Source: Methylophilales bacterium BACL14 MAG-120910-bin43
GTDB taxonomy: Bacteria > Pseudomonadota > Gammaproteobacteria > Burkholderiales > Methylophilaceae
NCBI GenBank assembly: GCA_905181685.1
Contig: CAJIYK010000001.1
Coordinates: 1-64,000 of the forward strand
Length of the DNA stretch: 64,000 nt
Reading direction: 5' to 3'
The notes under the pieces are model-generated. The model did not search any database, was not told the origin of the DNA, and saw nothing but the letters and a program-made list of their open reading frames with translations. Below, in pieces: positions 19,678 through 28,422 of the stretch (positions within the stretch are counted from its first letter, which is position 1; each line of letters starts with the position of its first letter). The position numbers and the translations under genes are program-made.

Positions 19678-20848
19678 TATAGATTCCAAAAAAGGTTTTT
19701 ATCCCTACCTTTCCGCACAATTTTTATCCGCTTTAGCTGATAATGCATTACTTTTTGCAGCAATCGCCTTATTGGCTGAAATGAATGCACCCACATGGCA
19801 CCAACCTCTTTTACTTCAATTTTTTGTTCTTGCATATATATTACTTGCCCCTTTTGTTGGTGCTTTCGCAGATTCCAGACCAAAAGGTCAGGTCATGTTT
19901 TTGTCAAATGGAATAAAGCTTTTTGGATGTTTAGCAATGTTTTTTGGTATGGAACCTTTATATGCATATGGAATTGTCGGGATTGGTGCTGCAACATACT
20001 CGCCTGCTAAATATGGCATATTGACAGAGTTGTTACCTAAAGAATATTTGGTTGCCGCTAATGGATGGGTAGAAGGCTTAACTGTTGCAGCGATTATTTT
20101 AGGTGCAATTGTTGGGGGATTATTAGCGAAGTTTGATGTGCAAATGGCTATCTTAATTATTGCCGTTTTATATCTTTTGGCAGCAATTTTCAATCGCTAT
20201 ATTCCCACCCTTCCAATCAACCATAAAATAAAATCAAAAAACCCTTGGTCTTTATTAAAAGATTTTTATTTTTCATTTGCTAAACTTGCCAAAGATCGCT
20301 TAGGACAACTCTCACTTGCTGTAACTACACTTTTTTGGGGAGCTGGCGCAACGTTAAGATTAGTCATTATTGCATGGGCAGCTTTTGCCCTTAGCTTTGA
20401 GATTGATAAAGCAACCCAACTTTCGGCGGTTGTTGCATTCGGTGTTGCAATCGGTTCTGTCATTGCTGCTCGCTATATATCAATGAAAAATTCAGTTAAA
20501 GTACTACCTCTCGGCGTATTGATGGGAATATTTGTTTGTTCGATGGTATTTGTTTCAAGTTGGGAATATGCAGCCCTTTTACTTCTATTTATTGGTATTT
20601 TTAGCGGCATGCTTATCGTTCCGCTTAATGCACTCCTTCAGCATAGAGGTCATATTTTAATTGGCTCGGGACACTCAATTGCAGCTCAAAACTTTAGTGA
20701 AAACCTAGGGATATTAATTCTTAGTGGTACTTATACGCTTATGGTTAAATACGGCCTACCTATAATTGGAATTGTGTTTATATTTGGCTTATTTGTCCTA
20801 ATGGCTATGGTGATTGCCAGCATTTACTACTCACAAGATAATAAATAA
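19658..20848 (+). CDS. lplT: Lysophospholipid transporter LplT
   Basis: LplT is an MFS carrier that flips lysophosphatidylethanolamine and related lipids inward across the inner membrane for reacylation. The 396-residue protein has about twelve spans. Family signatures include YLSAQFLSALADNALLFAA, VGAFADSRPKGQVMF and TYSPAKYGILTELLP. The usual partner, the acyltransferase Aas, is not next to it. It overlaps the end of the PhoH-like gene and is convergent with ndh, with only four bases between the stop codons. The frame is intact. Confidence 0.88.
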   Translation: MQQTHFNIDSKKGFYPYLSAQFLSALADNALLFAAIALLAEMNAPTWHQPLLLQFFVLAYILLAPFVGAFADSRPKGQVMFLSNGIKLFGCLAMFFGMEPLYAYGIVGIGAATYSPAKYGILTELLPKEYLVAANGWVEGLTVAAIILGAIVGGLLAKFDVQMAILIIAVLYLLAAIFNRYIPTLPINHKIKSKNPWSLLKDFYFSFAKLAKDRLGQLSLAVTTLFWGAGATLRLVIIAWAAFALSFEIDKATQLSAVVAFGVAIGSVIAARYISMKNSVKVLPLGVLMGIFVCSMVFVSSWEYAALLLLFIGIFSGMLIVPLNALLQHRGHILIGSGHSIAAQNFSENLGILILSGTYTLMVKYGLPIIGIVFIFGLFVLMAMVIASIYYSQDNK

Positions 20849-20852
20849 TTTT

Positions 20853-22178
20853 TTAATGCAATTTGACTCTAGTCTCTGTTCTTTGGCTGACTAATTTTCC
20901 TAAAAACCTAAATAAAGTACTAGAAAACCCATGAAGTGCGACTAGATGCATTTGATAAAGTGAGAGATACATCATTTTTGCTATCAAGCCTTCAATAAAC
21001 ATACTTCCACCTAAAATTGAGCCCATTAAATTTCCCACTGTAGAATATCGCCCAAGATTCACAAGTGACCCGTAGTCTTTGTAGACATAATTAGGAAGTT
21101 TATTTTTACCACTAACGACTTTCTTAATTGTTTTATATAACAGTGAAGCTTGTTGATGAGCGGCCTGTGCTCTGGGGGGGACATTCTCAATTGCACCTGG
21201 TGCAATAGGACAGGCAGCACAATCACCAAATGCAAAAATATTTTCATCTAATGTAGTTTGCAATGTAGATTTTACTTTTAATTGATTAATGTTGTTCGTT
21301 TCTAGCCCCGCGATATTAACTAGGAAATCTGGCGCCTTTATTCCAGCCGCCCATACAACGAGACGAGATAAAATTTCTCTGTCTTTGTGTGTTTTAATTC
21401 CATCAGCTGTTACCTCAGTTACTCGCTCTCCTAAAAATAAATTAACTTTTAATTTTTTTAATTCATCAGCAACAGCTTGGCTTATTCTTAGTGGAAGTGC
21501 AGGTAAAAGTCTAGAACTGGCCTCAATTAAGTTAATATTAATATCCTTATCTGGATCAATATTCTCTAATCCATAAGCAGTCATTTCTCTTGTTGCTTTA
21601 TGTAACTCTGCAGCAAGCTCTACACCTGTAGCGCCTGCTCCTACTATAACTACTTCAAGTTGACCAGGTTGAATTTCTGAATTTTGTGTTTGTGCTTTAA
21701 CAATGGCATTGTGCAAACGATTATGAAAGAGCTCTGCTTGGTTCTGGTTATCAAGTGCAATTGAAAATTCAGCTGCTCCGCTAACAGAAAAATCATTGAC
21801 GGTGCTTCCGATTGACATTACTAAAGTGTCATACTTGAAAGTTCTTCTGGATATGATTTCATTACCTTGATTGTCAAAATAGGGTTCAAGTGATACTTCT
21901 TTTTTCTCACGATCTAAATTATCCATTTTACCTAAGCGAAATTTAAATCCATGCCAAAACCCTTGAGCTAAATAATCTAATTCATCTTTATGTGGATTAA
22001 TGCTCCCCGCTGCAATTTCGTGTAAAAGTGGCTTCCAGATATGTGTTTTTTTTGCATCAATGAGTGTAATTTCAGCTTTTTTCTTTTTACCAAGAGAATC
22101 ACCCAGTTTAGTAGCGAGTTCCAATCCTCCAGCTCCACCACCAACAATTAAAATTTTATGTAATTGATTATTTTCCAT
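20853..22178 (-). CDS. ndh: Type II NADH:quinone oxidoreductase
   Basis: Ndh is a non-proton-pumping, FAD-dependent enzyme that oxidises NADH and reduces quinone at the inner membrane. The FAD site is near the N-terminus (ILIVGGGAGGLELATKLG). The NADH-binding Rossmann motif is EVVIVGAGATGVELAAEL, and the second FAD contact is DENIFAFGDCAACP. The C-terminal amphipathic region (IAKMMYLSLYQMHLVALHG) would attach it to the membrane. The intact 441-residue frame has the normal length. Upstream is the xoxG terminator, so it is a separate transcript. In this methylotroph it may drain NADH made by formate oxidation. Confidence 0.93.
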   Translation of the reverse strand: MENNQLHKILIVGGGAGGLELATKLGDSLGKKKKAEITLIDAKKTHIWKPLLHEIAAGSINPHKDELDYLAQGFWHGFKFRLGKMDNLDREKKEVSLEPYFDNQGNEIISRRTFKYDTLVMSIGSTVNDFSVSGAAEFSIALDNQNQAELFHNRLHNAIVKAQTQNSEIQPGQLEVVIVGAGATGVELAAELHKATREMTAYGLENIDPDKDININLIEASSRLLPALPLRISQAVADELKKLKVNLFLGERVTEVTADGIKTHKDREILSRLVVWAAGIKAPDFLVNIAGLETNNINQLKVKSTLQTTLDENIFAFGDCAACPIAPGAIENVPPRAQAAHQQASLLYKTIKKVVSGKNKLPNYVYKDYGSLVNLGRYSTVGNLMGSILGGSMFIEGLIAKMMYLSLYQMHLVALHGFSSTLFRFLGKLVSQRTETRVKLH

Positions 22179-22232
22179 ATTTAGATTCTTTCGATTTATA
22201 TTTTTGGATTTTCTTATTGACTTTATTCGGAC

Positions 22233-22266
22233 AAAAAAAACGACTAGGACATTATATCTTAGTCGT
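22233..22266 (-). terminator. Intrinsic terminator after xoxG
   Basis: On the minus strand ACGACTA and TAGTCGT form a seven-pair stem around a loop of about 13 bases, followed by a run of eight T residues. It lies about 30 bases beyond the xoxG stop and separates the xox cluster from ndh. Confidence 0.75.
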
Positions 22267-22295
22267 TAAGATTTTTTATTTCAGAGTTGTAACTG

Positions 22296-22817
22296 TTATT
22301 TAACTTCCTCGTTACCAGTTAAACCTTTACCATTTGTCCTGACCCAAGCGATTGTTTTTAATAACTCATCAACCGTCATACCATCATCAGGCGCCATAAC
22401 TCCATAACCTTTACCACCCATACCACCGTTTGTTCCAAACCATATTGTTTCAAACATGCCTACGTTGGTAGCATCTTTTGGGTACTTGAAAGTCGGTCCT
22501 ACTAAACCGGGTCCAACTTGTCCCTTTGCTGTTGGTCCATGACATTGAGTACATGACCAGTAACCAAATCTCTTTTTACCTCTTTTTTCAGCTTTAGCAT
22601 CACCGACATAGATATTTTTACCTGTCTTAAGGAACTCTATTTCAGCGGCTGTCTTTACATTATCCTTCTTCTTCGTATCACCGAATGCTTTTGGATCTGA
22701 AATCTCAAATTTTGTACCATCTGTTGTTTTCGTAAATACAACATCTGCTTGTGCAAACCCTGCAAAACTTACTGCTGCTCCAACTAGTGCAGAAGCGACT
22801 ATTTTGTTAATTGACAT
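22296..22817 (-). CDS. xoxG: XoxG, c-type cytochrome electron acceptor for XoxF
   Basis: This 173-residue periplasmic cytochrome starts with a clean signal peptide ending SFAGFAQA. One haem c site is CTQCH (C89, C92, H93). A methionine in GYGVMAPDDGM is a candidate axial ligand. It takes electrons from the lanthanide-dependent methanol dehydrogenase, going by its place as the third gene of xoxF-xoxJ-xoxG and by similarity to cytochrome cL. It has its own terminator downstream. The gap of about 90 bases to xoxJ contains no obvious hairpin. Confidence 0.92.
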   Translation of the reverse strand: MSINKIVASALVGAAVSFAGFAQADVVFTKTTDGTKFEISDPKAFGDTKKKDNVKTAAEIEFLKTGKNIYVGDAKAEKRGKKRFGYWSCTQCHGPTAKGQVGPGLVGPTFKYPKDATNVGMFETIWFGTNGGMGGKGYGVMAPDDGMTVDELLKTIAWVRTNGKGLTGNEEVK

Positions 22818-22908
22818 TTACTGCTCCTATCTTTTATTAAATTAACTCCCATATGTACAATTTTACCAGCTCTTAATTGATATGTGTCATGTTTTAGTTA
22901 AAAAAAAT

Positions 22909-23793
22909 CTATTTTTTATGTCTCTTATAACCATCTAATCTATCAACAAATATTGGTTCCGTATGCGGAATTCCATACTCATCCATAATGGCATAAATCT
23001 TATCTAGGTTTCTAAAAATCGCTCCTTCAACCATCTCTCTTCTTTCAACTTCTCTTTTCCTAACACCTGCCGAAATATTCCAATATGTTTTTCCTTGAAG
23101 TTTTTTATTCCCCTTAGAGTATTCTGGGATTTCAACTACAACCAAGTCCACATCTGATTGCTTTGCGTAATAGCCACCTAATGGTCCCCACATTATTGCA
23201 ACATCAATTTTTCCACTAATCACATCTTCTACTGGCTCCCCAGGAGATCTAGTTAGGTCTCGTTGAATTCTATAAGGCCTCGCATTTGCCATCAGACCAT
23301 TGGCGTTAAGTGCTTGTGTGACAGGACTTTTATCAACTAAACCAATTACCCCTTTTTTTAAGTCAGGTGAGTCCCAGCTACTTATGTCATATCCACTATC
23401 TTCACGGTAAATCCAAACATGGCCAGCTCTGTAGTAAGGTTTTGTTGTGTCTAGGGCATCATAAGTCGTATTCGTTCCAATAATTACATCACATCGCTTC
23501 GCATTTAATGTATTTCTCAAAAACCCGAACCGATCATGCCAAAATTGATAACTTAATTCCTTACCTAAGTCTGCTGCTAAGACTTCAGCAATTTTATTTT
23601 CAAAACCTTCACCCTTATCATTTGAATAAGGCAGATTATCTTGGTCAGCACAAACCTTAAATTCATCATCCTTTGGAACTCTAGTTGGTTCACCAGGTTT
23701 ACCCATATCTGGGTTCACAGCAATTGTATCTGCCGCATGAACTGAGAAGCTTATTAACAATATAAATAGACTTCGTGATAAATTTTTAAACAT
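22909..23793 (-). CDS. xoxJ: XoxJ, periplasmic binding-protein-like partner of XoxF
   Basis: XoxJ (related to MxaJ) belongs to the solute-binding protein fold and is needed for, or stimulates, XoxF activity; its exact role is debated. The signal peptide ends SFSVHAAD. The mature part reads FKVCADQDNLPYSNDKGEGF and AKRCDVIIGTNTTYD, typical of the group, followed by IDVAIMWGPLGGYYA. Length 294 residues, intact frame. It lies between xoxF and xoxG. A strong terminator between xoxF and this gene implies lower expression than xoxF or a separate promoter. Confidence 0.92.
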   Translation of the reverse strand: MFKNLSRSLFILLISFSVHAADTIAVNPDMGKPGEPTRVPKDDEFKVCADQDNLPYSNDKGEGFENKIAEVLAADLGKELSYQFWHDRFGFLRNTLNAKRCDVIIGTNTTYDALDTTKPYYRAGHVWIYREDSGYDISSWDSPDLKKGVIGLVDKSPVTQALNANGLMANARPYRIQRDLTRSPGEPVEDVISGKIDVAIMWGPLGGYYAKQSDVDLVVVEIPEYSKGNKKLQGKTYWNISAGVRKREVERREMVEGAIFRNLDKIYAIMDEYGIPHTEPIFVDRLDGYKRHKK

Positions 23794-23900
23794 TTTAAAT
23801 AATCCCTTTAATTAATTTTTTGCAATTATACCTTCAAAGAATGCTTTATTCCCTAATGATAATCTCTATTTTTTTACACACTTAAAAATTATTCATATAA

Positions 23901-23932
23901 AAAAAAACACCCTACCGAAGTAGGGTGTTTTT
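23901..23932 (-). terminator. Strong UUCG-loop terminator after xoxF
   Basis: On the minus strand CACCCTAC - TTCG - GTAGGGTG forms an eight-pair stem capped by a C(UUCG)G tetraloop, one of the most stable RNA loops. It is followed by a long T run. It stands about 36 bases beyond the xoxF stop and before xoxJ, so most xoxF transcripts should end here. Confidence 0.92.
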
Positions 23933-23967
23933 AAGACTAACTAACTAGTACTAAGTTCTATAAAAAA

Positions 23968-25847
23968 TTATAGAGCAAATACTGTTAATGCACCGCCGCC
24001 AGGAGCCGCGTTGTATTTTGTTAGTTCTTTATAACCACCAGCAGCACCAAGTGCGTCTGTGTCATTAGTTAGACCAAGGTTCATAGCCACACCAGCCCAA
24101 CCACCGATGCCTGATAGGACACCAACGTGTTGTTTACCTTTGTGTGAGTATGTGAATGCATTACCAATCACACCTGAACCAACTTGGAATTTCCAAAGTT
24201 CTTTACCGCTTTTCGCGTCAAGAGCTTTGAACCAACGATCTAAAGTACCGTAGAAAACTAAGTCTGAAGCAGTAGTTAAAGCACCACCCCAAGCAGAGAA
24301 TTTCTCTTTGTTGTACCATACTTTTTTGTTAGTCATTGGATCATAAGCAGCAAAACCGCCCATTACGCCATCAGGACCAGCAAACATAGTAAGTGTCGCA
24401 CCAACCCAAGGCTGACCTGCAACATACTTAGACTCAACTGGTTCGTATGTCATACATACGTGGTTAAGTGGTGAGTATATTAAGCCAGTTTTAGGTGAGT
24501 ATGCAGCAGGCTGTTGGTCTTTAGTACCAAGAGCAGCTGGACATGTACCTTTAGTGTTGTAATCTTGGTGTGTTGAATGTGCAGCTTCTTTTTGTGGCAC
24601 ACCAGATTTAAGATCAATACCAGTTGACCAGTTAACGAATGGATGCACTTTTTCAGCTGAAACTAAAGTACCGTTACTAGCTACCCAAGTGTATGCAAAA
24701 CCGTTTCTGTCATGGTGCCATGCGTATGTTTTTCCACCTTTGTCAAAAAGGATAACTTCGTTAATACCGTCATAATCCCATTCGTCATGTGGAGTCATTT
24801 GCATGCCCCAACGTGCCATACCTGTATCTAAATCACGAGCAAAAACAGTCATAGACCATTTGTTGTCACCTGGACGTACGTCTGGGTTCCAAACTGATGG
24901 GTTACCTGTACCGTAGTACACTAGGTTTGTTTTTGCATCATACGGCCACCAGCCCCATACAGAGCCACCGCCATGTTGCCAACCATCTTTAACTGCTTGT
25001 GGTTTTAGCCATGTTTTAAGACCTAGGTCTGCAACACCGCCTTGTAATTGATCGTTAGGAATTCTTTTGAAAGAACCACCTTCAACGTTACCACCGTTTA
25101 CATCTTCGTAAACTGATAGAGCTGAATATAATGGGTTTTCTTTGTTGAAGTCCGCACCGATTAGTACTTCTGAATCAGGTCCAGTAGACATAGCTTTCCA
25201 TGCTAGTGAACCGTCTTCGATGTTGTATGCTGCAATAAAGCAACGAACACCAAATTCAGCACCAGAACAACCAGTCAATACTTTGTCTTTGATCACGTGA
25301 GGAGCGTTAGTATTTGTAGCGCCAACTTTAGGATCTGTGTTTAAAGTAGACCAAACTTTAGCACCTGTTTTTGCGTTTAAGCGCAACTAGGTTACCATCG
25401 TTTTGTTGTAGGAAGATTTTACCGTTACCGAAACCAAGACCACGGTTAACGTTATCGCAACATAGAACTGCTTGAACGCTAGGATCTTGTTTAGGGAAGT
25501 AAGACCATACAACTTTTTGGTTGTTGTTTAAGTCTAAAGCATATACGTTATTTGGAAATGCTGTATGTACATATAGCATGTTACCAATAACTAGAGGAGA
25601 ACCTTCATGACCACGGTTTACACCAGTAGAAAGTGTCCAAGCTGCTTTAAGGTTTTTTACATTACCTTTGTTGATTTGTGTCAGCTTTGAGTAAGCCTGG
25701 TTGTCATGTTGACCACGAGGATGAGCCCAGTTAGCTGCAGTTTTTCATAGCTTTTTCTTGGTCAGCAGCAGCTGAAGCAACAATAGGCATAGCCATTGCA
25801 GCAGCAGTTACAAAGCCAAGAGCTAATTTGATTTTATTTAATTTCAT
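23968..25847 (-). CDS. xoxF: Lanthanide-dependent methanol dehydrogenase XoxF (frame broken twice)
   Basis: XoxF is a PQQ enzyme that oxidises methanol in the periplasm. From the ATG at 25847 there is a signal peptide ending IVASAAA. The vicinal disulfide is in AVLCCDNVNRG, and PQQ-propeller tryptophan motifs recur. PHDEWDYDGINE carries the Asp-x-Asp pair; the second Asp is the lanthanide ligand that separates XoxF from calcium-type MxaF. Frame changes at about 25740 and 25380 are each cured by removing one A. Repaired length about 626 residues. Codon use is visibly less AT-rich than in neighbours, as expected for one of the most highly expressed proteins of such cells. No pqq genes are in the window. 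Confidence 0.96.
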
Positions 25848-25890
25848 TATAAATCTCCATAGTTTTAACTAAGGGTTTAAAAAAGAAGCA

Positions 25891-25978
25891 AGTACTCCCC
25901 TACCTTATCTCGTAGCTTAAAAAACTCTTTAATAAAATAAGAAATTTACCTACTTTTAGTACTGATATTTCTAGTACT
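25891..25978. repeat. Three AGTACT palindromes in the xoxF leader
   Basis: The six-base palindrome AGTACT occurs at 25973-25978, 25958-25963 and 25891-25896. The first two start 15 bases apart and lie at or just after the predicted transcription start. They may be parts of an operator or arise by chance in AT-rich DNA. Confidence 0.35.
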
Positions 25979-25985
25979 TGAAAAG

Positions 25986-26014
25986 ATTTTATACCCCTAA
26001 ATTTCTATTTGCAA
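25986..26014 (-). promoter_or_regulatory. Candidate sigma-70 promoter of xoxF
   Basis: On the minus strand TTGCAA (26014-26009) and TAAAAT (25991-25986) are separated by 17 bases, the ideal spacing. Transcription would start near 25979, giving a leader of about 130 nt before xoxF. This is inferred from sequence only. Confidence 0.55.
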
Positions 26015-26028
26015 CAATTTTGTTACAA
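26009..26028. promoter_or_regulatory. 20-bp dyad overlapping the xoxF -35 element
   Basis: The plus strand reads TTGCAACAATTTTGTTACAA. The two nine-base arms are inverted copies except for one mismatched pair. One arm contains the predicted -35 hexamer of xoxF, so a bound dimeric regulator would directly affect promoter use. The protein that binds is unknown. Confidence 0.45.
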
Positions 26029-26195
26029 TTTCTTTACATTTATTGATTTATTTTACTTATCAAAAAACACCCCATTTCAACCCTAAAAGTTTGTTAAACT
26101 AAAGCGGTATTTACAATACAACTAAGATGTATAAAAATTAAGACTTAAAAAAAACCTTAACTAAATTCTAAATTTCAGAAAGTTGAATCGAAATT

Positions 26196-27158
26196 ATGTC
26201 CAATACAAATAATAGAGAGCTTTATCCAGAAATCCATCCATATAAAGAATCATTTATTACAGGGGACGATACACACGAGATCTTTATAGAGGAGTCAGGA
26301 AACCCTGATGGACAGCCTATCCTTTTTTTACATGGAGGCCCAGGCGGTGGAACGGGTGCTAAGCAAAGGAGGTTTTTTGATCCTAGCCATTACCGAATCA
26401 TATTATTTGATCAAAGAGGTTGTGGAAAAAGTAAACCACTAGGTGAGACAGAAAAAAATACAACAGATAACCTGGTAAATGATATTGAGCTAATAAGAAA
26501 AGAGTTGAATATCAAGGCCTGGATTCTTTTTGGAGGCTCGTGGGGAAGCACACTCGCTTTAGCATATGCAATAAAATATCCTGAATTGGTTCAAGGATTA
26601 ATATTAAGGGGTGTTTTCTTAAGCAGAAAACATGAACTAGATTGGTTCTTAAAAGATGTTGATATATTTTTCCCTGAGCTTCACCATAATCTTTTAAAGC
26701 ATATTCCAAATACGAGTAAGAAGAATTTATTAGAGAAATATACTGAGTTAGTTTTTTCAAACGATAAAGATTGTGCATACAAGGCCGCAATTTCTTGGAA
26801 TCAATTTGAGGGAAGTATCTTAAAATTATTACCCCCTGCTATAAGTTCAGAAACAATAGAGATAGATAATGAATTTGAGCTTGCTCGTGCAAAAGTCCAG
26901 CTCCACTATATAAATAATAATTGTTTTGTTGACGGCGAGGATATGCTGGAGAAATCAAAAATACTTAAGGATATACCCATCACCATAATTCAAGGGCGTT
27001 ATGACATGGTATGTCCTCCAAAGACAGCTTATGAGCTCCATCAAGCAATCCCCCAGAGTAAACTTATTATCGTTCCAGATGCGGGACATTCTGCTTCAGA
27101 AGCAGGGACATTAAGTTCACTCTTAGATGCAACTGACGAATTTAAAACAATCATCTAA
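26196..27158 (+). CDS. pip: Proline iminopeptidase (alpha/beta hydrolase)
   Basis: This enzyme removes N-terminal proline from peptides. The 320-residue protein has the oxyanion region LFLHGGPGGGTG, the nucleophile elbow GGSWGSTLALAYA with S115, an aspartate in IQGRYDMVCPP and the histidine in VPDAGHSASE, which complete the triad. FDQRGCGKS is a family signature. The start MSNTNNRELYPEIHPY fits the usual N-terminus. It lies divergently from xoxF and 34 bases before the membrane fusion protein at 27193, so the two may be co-transcribed. No frame break. Confidence 0.92.
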   Translation: MSNTNNRELYPEIHPYKESFITGDDTHEIFIEESGNPDGQPILFLHGGPGGGTGAKQRRFFDPSHYRIILFDQRGCGKSKPLGETEKNTTDNLVNDIELIRKELNIKAWILFGGSWGSTLALAYAIKYPELVQGLILRGVFLSRKHELDWFLKDVDIFFPELHHNLLKHIPNTSKKNLLEKYTELVFSNDKDCAYKAAISWNQFEGSILKLLPPAISSETIEIDNEFELARAKVQLHYINNNCFVDGEDMLEKSKILKDIPITIIQGRYDMVCPPKTAYELHQAIPQSKLIIVPDAGHSASEAGTLSSLLDATDEFKTII

Positions 27159-27192
27159 TTACTTCTCTAACTCTAGGATTTTTATATAACTG

Positions 27193-28422
27193 ATGCTTCA
27201 AAAAATTTTAAATTTATTAAGGGATAAAAGAGGAGCAAAATATTTTACGTTTAAAGAGGTGCTTGATGGCTGTATCAGGCACAACTTTATCGCACTAAAT
27301 GCTTCAATTGCTTTTTTTACTTTGTTTGCAATGGTGCCCTTAATACTGCTCATTTTTTTTATATTGAGTCAGTGGCTTGCTAATTCAGATTTTGCGTTAT
27401 CTCAACTTGAGATTGTAACCTCAAGACTTCTCCCTCAAATTAGTGACCAACTTCTCTCCGAGGTTATCGATATCTCAACAAAACAACTATCTTGGGGTTT
27501 AATCTTATTCGGCATTCTTTTTCTTGCAACGACTCCCCTGACTCAAGCCCTTCGATTGAGCTTTATACAGATATTAGGTTTAACAAAAAAAAATACATAT
27601 TTAAAAAATAAACTGAAAGATATTTTTTCCGTTGTCGCCATTATGTTTTTTTTCTTTGCCTATATTTTTATAGACCTATACCTTCAAAAAACAACTTTAT
27701 TGGTTAATGAATATGTCCCTATATTTAAATACAGTATCGTCACATTCTCATTATCGTTAATCTTAATGACGCTAATCATGACTATATTTTTTAAATTTTT
27801 TATGCCGACACGTATAAAAAAAATGCACCTAATACTTGGTGGGCTAATAACCAGTTTGCTTTGGTTTACCTTAAACGATGCTTTTGGATTCTTTATTAGC
27901 TTAAGTCAGCCATTAGGTTACTTCTACGGTAGTTTGAGAAATTTATTTATTTCATTGATATGGCTCTATCTCAACACGGGAGCCATACTTATCGGTGCTG
28001 AATTGATCGCTGCACTTCATAAACAAGAATTACTGATATTAAAACAATTATTCTTGCTAAAGAATATTCATAGACACCCCATTATTAATAAATTAATGGT
28101 GCTGTATGGGAAAAGATATAAGAAAAATAAAGTTATTTTTAGTGAGGGTTCTCAAGATAACGATTTATATTTTGTGATTGAAGGCGAAGTTGAAATAAAA
28201 AGAAGTGAGGAAGTCATCTTTACCGTCAATCCCGGTGAATATTTTGGCGAACATGCTTTATTACATAAAAACCCTCGTTTAATGTCAGCAACCATTTGTT
28301 CTGATTGGGCAAGATTAATTAGGATCAAGGATATTAAAGTAAGAGAGATGTTAGCCGAAGATCCAAAGATTGCTCAAATATTTATGTTCAATATGGCAGA
28401 AAAATTACAAAAGCTTCTATGA
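27193..28422 (+). CDS. YihY/BrkB membrane protein fused to a cyclic-nucleotide-binding domain
   Basis: Residues 1 to about 280 form the YihY/BrkB (formerly RNase BN-like) integral membrane domain. It has about six spans, with ALNASIAFFTLFAMVPLILL and LFISLIWLYLNTGAILIGAEL as family signatures. Residues from about 300 to 409 form a cNMP-binding fold. It contains FSEGSQDNDLYFVIEGEVEI and the phosphate-binding cassette GEYFGEHALLHKNPR. The Glu-to-Arg spacing of nine matches the cassette of PKA-type domains, although two extra residues follow the Arg. The function of BrkB proteins is unknown. The fusion suggests control by a nucleotide or another small ligand. The end overlaps the convergent TPR gene by six bases. 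Confidence 0.85.
   Translation: MLQKILNLLRDKRGAKYFTFKEVLDGCIRHNFIALNASIAFFTLFAMVPLILLIFFILSQWLANSDFALSQLEIVTSRLLPQISDQLLSEVIDISTKQLSWGLILFGILFLATTPLTQALRLSFIQILGLTKKNTYLKNKLKDIFSVVAIMFFFFAYIFIDLYLQKTTLLVNEYVPIFKYSIVTFSLSLILMTLIMTIFFKFFMPTRIKKMHLILGGLITSLLWFTLNDAFGFFISLSQPLGYFYGSLRNLFISLIWLYLNTGAILIGAELIAALHKQELLILKQLFLLKNIHRHPIINKLMVLYGKRYKKNKVIFSEGSQDNDLYFVIEGEVEIKRSEEVIFTVNPGEYFGEHALLHKNPRLMSATICSDWARLIRIKDIKVREMLAEDPKIAQIFMFNMAEKLQKLL

Larger units (their letters stand above)
25848..26195. other. Intergenic region between divergent xoxF and proline iminopeptidase genes
   Basis: This 348-base stretch has no coding sequence. It holds the probable xoxF promoter and symmetric sites (listed separately), with a leader of about 130 bases before the xoxF ATG. 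The right end must hold the promoter of the 26196 gene. TTGTTA near 26090 is a possible -35, but no convincing -10 matches it. Confidence 0.6.
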
